This document shows positions 60,291-64,000 of a DNA stretch of 64,000 nucleotides, one piece after another (the stretch's first letter is position 1; the number at the start of each line of letters is the position of its first letter). The DNA lies in assembly GCA_965222205.1 (NCBI GenBank), contig OZ244932.1, forward strand, positions 186,001 to 250,000, read 5' to 3'. Both the position numbers and the translations under genes were made by a program. This DNA is from RHLJ01 sp965222205 (GTDB taxonomy: Bacteria; Bacteroidota; Rhodothermia; Balneolales; Balneolaceae). A model generated the notes under the pieces. The model was not told the origin of the DNA. It did no database searches and saw only the letters and a list, made by a program, of their open reading frames with translations.

Positions 60291-60923
60291 TTAATCCAAC
60301 AACCAAACATTTTCAAAAGCTTTCACCTTGCCCTTCAACCCGCCCGGTATAGCTACACTTTCGAGTAATTGGATATTGTACTGATCATCAAAATGGTGAT
60401 AGATTTCTTGCTCAGGAATAGAAAAAGGAGGCCCTGGCATTTGATTCTGATCGTATTCAAAAATGATAAGTAATTGAGGTGCAGCCTTAGTGATGTTGAT
60501 CAAATGAGAGCTGTAATCTTTTCTCATATCCTCTGGTAAAGCAACCAAAGCAGCCCGATCGTAAATCCCATCCACTTGGCCAATTGATTCTGAACTAAGC
60601 TTGAAGAAATCCCCAACGAAAATACTGATGCTATCTGCACTGTAAATCCGGAAGTTTTCGGTTTTGGATATTTCAGGTTCTGCCGAAAGGCCTTCAAATA
60701 ACTCCTGAACAGCCATTTCACTCAACTCCACACCAACCACTTGGAAACCTTCAGATAAAAGCCAGGACACATCAATCGTTTTGCCGGTTAATGGAACGAA
60801 TATTCTGGAACCAAGCTCAAGTTTGAGGGAGTTGAAGCGCTCTAAAAGAAGTGGATTTGGTTGAGGCTGATCGAAACCGATTTTTCTTTCTGCCCACCGA
60901 TTATGCCAGAATTCGGGGTTCAT
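60291..60923 (-). CDS. tpm: Thiopurine S-methyltransferase-like protein
   Basis: 210 residues, class I SAM methyltransferase of the TPMT family: MNPEFWHNRWAERKIGFDQPQPNPLL opening, the SAM-binding IFVPLTGKTIDVSWLLSEGFQVVGVELS region, VDGIYDRAALVALPEDMRKDY with the Arg/Ala motif, and a conserved Pro-rich end. Bacterial members methylate thio- or selenium/tellurium species. Cytoplasmic. It is the last gene of a three-gene minus-strand run with two GNAT genes. Confidence 0.9.
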   Translation of the reverse strand: MNPEFWHNRWAERKIGFDQPQPNPLLLERFNSLKLELGSRIFVPLTGKTIDVSWLLSEGFQVVGVELSEMAVQELFEGLSAEPEISKTENFRIYSADSISIFVGDFFKLSSESIGQVDGIYDRAALVALPEDMRKDYSSHLINITKAAPQLLIIFEYDQNQMPGPPFSIPEQEIYHHFDDQYNIQLLESVAIPGGLKGKVKAFENVWLLD

Positions 60924-60974
60924 AAGTAGGTTCTAAAATTTATAAATCAATAAATATCTCAAAAGTAACTTTGC

Positions 60975-61502
60975 TCAAAAAAACTCCTTGGGATACTCTA
61001 CTGTCCCACTTACGTTCTTAAGAGCACCTTCGGTTAACTCAACAGCCATACAGTTCTCTTTGGGAACCTCGAAGGGAAGTGAGATTCCAAACTTGTCAAG
61101 TTGGCGATATCCAAATCTTGGATAGTATTTTGCATGACCCAGCAGAATGACGGACTCATTTCCGAGTTGTTTAGCTACTTCATGTGCTTTGATAATCAGT
61201 TTCCCACCAATTTCTTTTCCCTGAAAATCAGGTAATACAGACACTGGGGCCAGCGCAAGTGATTCAAATTCTTGCTTCTTGTTTCTAATTTTAATTTTGG
61301 ACAAAAGAATATGGCCTACGATTTTGGCATTAAATTCTGCCACCAAAGATAGCTCGGGAATAAATGCATCAGAGTCTCTGAGCCTTTCTACCAAAAGATG
61401 CTCAGAATGATCACTGTATTTTTCATTTTTAAATGCGCTTTTAATGAGGTTAAAAACCTGATTAAAATCTCTGGATTGTTCTTGTCTTATAGTGATGTTC
61501 AT
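60975..61502 (-). CDS. GNAT N-acetyltransferase
   Basis: 175 residues from the ATG that overlaps the upstream stop (ATGA); the longer frame from 61529 lies in the neighbour's end. GNAT motifs: helix with DFNQVFNLIKSAFKNE, FESLALAPVSVLPDFQGKEIGGKLIIKAHEVAKQLG with the acetyl-CoA loop (QGKEIGGKL), ILLGHAKYYPRFGYRQLDKFGI. The pattern fits the YhbS-like putative acyl-transferase group, substrate unknown. Cytoplasmic. Adjacent to a second GNAT gene and tpm. Confidence 0.85.
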   Translation of the reverse strand: MNITIRQEQSRDFNQVFNLIKSAFKNEKYSDHSEHLLVERLRDSDAFIPELSLVAEFNAKIVGHILLSKIKIRNKKQEFESLALAPVSVLPDFQGKEIGGKLIIKAHEVAKQLGNESVILLGHAKYYPRFGYRQLDKFGISLPFEVPKENCMAVELTEGALKNVSGTVEYPKEFF

Positions 61503-61999
61503 ATCCTCTCCAACCTCAACACAATACACTCATCTTTCCCAAAGGTTCGGTATTCTACAAATTCAAAGCCAAGCCTTTTGTAAAATCGGATGGCATCTTT
61601 ATTGGAAACCAGTGGATCAATAAGAATGGCCGTGACATTTGGTTCAGCAAAACATCGCTCAATAGCCAGTTTCATCATTTGTGTGCCATAGCCTTTATTC
61701 AAATAATCCTTCTCTCCAATCCAAATATCAATGGCTCTAAGGTTTTCTTCAACCTCTCCCCAGTAATGGGTTTCTTCATTTTTTGGATCAATAATTTGAA
61801 CAACCCCAATGTGTGTTTCATCAACTGTTGCAATCAAAAACTCTGGATACGGAGAATTCTTGACTAATTCTTGTTCCCAATCATAGTTATCATCAGCGCC
61901 ACCCGAGTTAATTACATGAGGCTGTTCATCCCATCGTTTCAGTAAGTCAAGATCTTCGATAGTAGCTTTTCGAAAGTGTACGGTTTTTTGCATTTGCAT
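61499..61999 (-). CDS. GNAT acetyltransferase, AAC(6')-like (Acetyltransf_8)
   Basis: 166 residues. GNAT fold with RAIDIWIGEKDYLNKGYGTQMMKLA (acetyl-CoA loop), NVTAILIDPLVSNKDAIRFYKRLGFEFVEY. The DPxxSNxxAIRxYxKxGF end resembles AAC(6')-Ib-type enzymes and the wider Acetyltransf_8 group, so aminoglycoside acetylation is possible but not shown; many family members act on other amines. The gene overlaps the downstream GNAT by four bases. A pair of GNATs then tpm looks like an accessory detoxification unit. Confidence 0.82.
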   Translation of the reverse strand: MQMQKTVHFRKATIEDLDLLKRWDEQPHVINSGGADDNYDWEQELVKNSPYPEFLIATVDETHIGVVQIIDPKNEETHYWGEVEENLRAIDIWIGEKDYLNKGYGTQMMKLAIERCFAEPNVTAILIDPLVSNKDAIRFYKRLGFEFVEYRTFGKDECIVLRLERI

Positions 62000-62050
62000 T
62001 CAGATTTTGTAAATAGCGCCAACTAATCTAAAAAATGTGAGGGTGGGAAA

Positions 62051-64000
62051 ATGAAAAAAGTATGCTTTAAAGGGTCGTTGATAATGCTGGTTGCTATGCT
62101 ATTATCACCAGTTATGTTATTTGCTCAGGATGAAGAAAAAGAAGAAGAAAAGTGGGAGGTAACGGAACCCAGAGGAGAAACCCGGGAGATTTCTTTCTCT
62201 ACGGATGAAGGAACCTGGATGTCGCTGGATATCTCCCCGGATGAGGAGTGGATTTACTTCGACTTAATGGGGCATATATACCGACTTCCATCAGAAGGAG
62301 GTAAAGCTGAAAATTTAACTGACACTACAGGGATTGCATTAAATTTTCACCCCGCAATTTCTCCTGATGGTGCTCAAATCGCCTTCATTTCTGATCGAAG
62401 TGGGCAAAGTAACTTGTGGGTAATGAATGCCGATGGTTCTGATCCTAAGCAAGTGTTCAAAGAAGGAATGGTGAGAGCGGTAACCCCGGAGTGGAGTAAT
62501 GATGGAGAATATATTTTTGTGCGTAGACAAAGTCTTTCAGGTGGTGGGTCAGGGATATGGATGTATCATAAAGATGGCGGCCAAGGCATAGAAGTGGCAG
62601 AAGGAGTCTGGCCTTCAGTTTCAGATGTGGACTCATATCTTTATTACTATGATGCAGTGGGGTCGCGGCCGGGAATTGGCTTGAATGATGCGCTTAAAGG
62701 CTACAATCAACTTTTTCGTAAAGACTTGAAAACGGGAGACGTGATTGAGATTACCAATGGAGTAGCAGCTCAGCAAATAAGAAGTTCGAGTGGAGGCGGC
62801 TATGCAGGAGAGGTTTCACCAGATGGGAGATATATTGCCTTCGCCCGTCAGATTCCAAGTGGAACAATCAATTACCGGGGACACGAATTTGGACCCAGAA
62901 CAGCACTTTGGCTAAGGGACCTTCACACTGGTTCAGAGCGATTGATCATGGACCCTATCGATCGGGACATGACGGAAACCATCAAAGTACTTCGGGATTT
63001 GCCGGGATACACCTGGAGTAAAGATGGACGACACATCTATATTTCACAAGGTGGTAAAATCCGAAAACTGGAAGTGGAATCTGGTGAAGTCAGGACGATT
63101 CCTTTTGAAGCAGATATCCACCGGGTAATTTCGGAGCAGGCTTATCATAAGTTCGAAGTCCCTTTTGATGAGTTTGAAGCAAAGTTTTTACGATGGTATG
63201 CACTTTCTCCTGATGGAAGCAAGGCTGCATTTCAGGCAATTGGCAGAATTTGGGTGATGGATGTTCCGAATGGAACTCCTCGCAGACTAACAAGGGACAA
63301 TTTTGAGCCTTTCGAATTTTCGCCAAGTTGGTCACCGGATAGTCGTTCGATTGCTTTTGCAAGCTGGGAAGACATAAATGGAGGTAAACTCTGGAAAGCT
63401 GATGTCCGGAATAGCAGGACTACTGAATTGACTAAGGAATTCGGAGAATATCTGCATCCCGCATGGAGTAGAGATGGCTCAAAAATTATAGCGATAAAAG
63501 GGTCAGGAACAACGTACAGAGGAAGAACTCTTGCGTGGAATCCTTGGTATGATCTTGTGGAGTTGAGTTCAGATGGGAAAAGTGAACGAGCAGTAAAGAG
63601 GATAGAGAATCATGGAAGTACTCGTGCTCAATTGGCTCGCCCTTTCTATGGCCCTGAAAACAGAGTGTTCTTTCAGGAGCCCGTTGATAATGAAATGAAT
63701 TTAAAATCAGTTCGAAGTGACGGTTCTGATGAAGTCATCCACGTTTCTATAGAAGATGGAGATGAGATCATGCTCTCTCCTGATGGGAAGAATGTAGCGA
63801 TTACGGAAGGAATGAATGTCTATCTGATGCCTCTTCCTTTCATGCGTACGAACAGCGAACCGATCGACATCAATAAAAAGAATGGAAAGTTTCCTGTAAA
63901 ACAGCTTTCCAAAACCGGTGGAATGTTTCCTACCTGGGTAGATGGTAATACGGTCACTTATGGAAGTGCAAATATGCTCTACAAGTATAATTTGAGTTCT
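62051..64000 (+). CDS. PD40 (TolB-like) beta-propeller protein, 3' end outside window
   Basis: Open from ATG at 62051 to the window end, 650 codons without a stop. Signal peptide about 1-24 (LIMLVAMLLSPVMLFAQ). Repeated PD40 units: SPDEEWIYFDLMGHIYRLP, ISPDGAQIAFISDRSGQSNLWVMNADGSDPK, SKDGRHIYISQGGKIRKL, SPDSRSIAFASWED, LSPDGKNVAITEGM. The group includes proteins with this propeller followed by an amidohydrolase domain (TolB-amidohydrolase), so a C-terminal amidohydrolase beyond the window is a plausible guess. Secreted or periplasmic. Divergent from the GNAT run. Confidence 0.8.
   Translation, partial: MKKVCFKGSLIMLVAMLLSPVMLFAQDEEKEEEKWEVTEPRGETREISFSTDEGTWMSLDISPDEEWIYFDLMGHIYRLPSEGGKAENLTDTTGIALNFHPAISPDGAQIAFISDRSGQSNLWVMNADGSDPKQVFKEGMVRAVTPEWSNDGEYIFVRRQSLSGGGSGIWMYHKDGGQGIEVAEGVWPSVSDVDSYLYYYDAVGSRPGIGLNDALKGYNQLFRKDLKTGDVIEITNGVAAQQIRSSSGGGYAGEVSPDGRYIAFARQIPSGTINYRGHEFGPRTALWLRDLHTGSERLIMDPIDRDMTETIKVLRDLPGYTWSKDGRHIYISQGGKIRKLEVESGEVRTIPFEADIHRVISEQAYHKFEVPFDEFEAKFLRWYALSPDGSKAAFQAIGRIWVMDVPNGTPRRLTRDNFEPFEFSPSWSPDSRSIAFASWEDINGGKLWKADVRNSRTTELTKEFGEYLHPAWSRDGSKIIAIKGSGTTYRGRTLAWNPWYDLVELSSDGKSERAVKRIENHGSTRAQLARPFYGPENRVFFQEPVDNEMNLKSVRSDGSDEVIHVSIEDGDEIMLSPDGKNVAITEGMNVYLMPLPFMRTNSEPIDINKKNGKFPVKQLSKTGGMFPTWVDGNTVTYGSANMLYKYNLSS

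Noticed and set aside
61499..61999. Calling the GNAT an aminoglycoside resistance gene
   Set aside because: Only a partial AAC(6')-like motif can be seen; the wider Acetyltransf_8 group has other substrates.

Overview
The window is chromosomal DNA from a marine-type member of the Bacteroidota/Rhodothermota-Balneolota group; a Balneola/Gracilimonas-like lineage is the best guess. Support for this: a protein with a C-terminal type IX secretion (T9SS) sorting domain, a TPR-PD40-OmpA envelope protein, hybrid sensor kinases with two-component-regulator propellers, DUF4097-like and YceI proteins, moderate GC, few clear Shine-Dalgarno sites, and many palindromic intergenic repeats. This placement is inferred from gene content; there is no rRNA in the window. 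No tRNA, rRNA or CRISPR array was seen.

Layout. 0-3.5 kb: housekeeping genes purF (5' end outside the window), engB and serA. 3.6-4.9 kb: an AT-rich orphan gene carrying a G9 homopolymer. 4.9-16.5 kb: metabolic genes, namely a DUF4097-like adhesin-type protein, an M20 amidohydrolase plus FAD oxidoreductase pair, a CoA-type Nudix hydrolase, a tight PfkB kinase / SemiSWEET / rdgB / SSS-symporter run, two PLP aminotransferases, and a P-loop sulfotransferase-like protein. 16.5-18.6 kb: a complete retron (msr-msd RNA, nucleoside-deoxyribosyltransferase-like effector, reverse transcriptase). 18.6-25.6 kb: a repeat-rich gap, then an accessory module (CPBP protease, two YceI proteins, membrane protein, alpha/beta hydrolase, retropepsin-like lipoprotein) next to an ArsR-like regulator. 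The regulator promoter and the CPBP promoter share the same inverted repeat with the same 12-nt spacing.

25.6-30.8 kb (minus strand): purA, a STAS anti-sigma-antagonist-like gene, secF, secD and a small secreted protein. 30.9-45 kb: a 1678-residue T9SS cargo protein divergent from a PorE-like OmpA protein, followed by a NarL-type response regulator and two tandem paralogous sensor kinases. An 18-bp palindrome (ATACCC-N6-GGGTAT) occurs twice between the cargo and OmpA genes and once directly upstream of the response regulator gene, which suggests one regulon. 45-58.4 kb: uvrA, a receiver-adenylate cyclase fusion, a class II DAHP synthase, and stress genes (hsp20, htrA/degQ-like, clpB), with an outer-membrane-like protein and a Cys-rich protein between them. 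58.4-64 kb: mosaic intergenic repeats, a secreted cyanophycinase-family peptidase, a TPMT-like methyltransferase, two GNAT acetyltransferases, and the 5' part of a large PD40 beta-propeller protein that runs off the end.

The most noteworthy system is the retron. Its a1/a2 pairing, two msr stem-loops, an 18-bp perfect msd stem with a double-stranded GATC, and both protein genes can all be read directly from the sequence. The two predicted operators (16.5 kb of targets in total) and the G-tract switch are the other main predictions.
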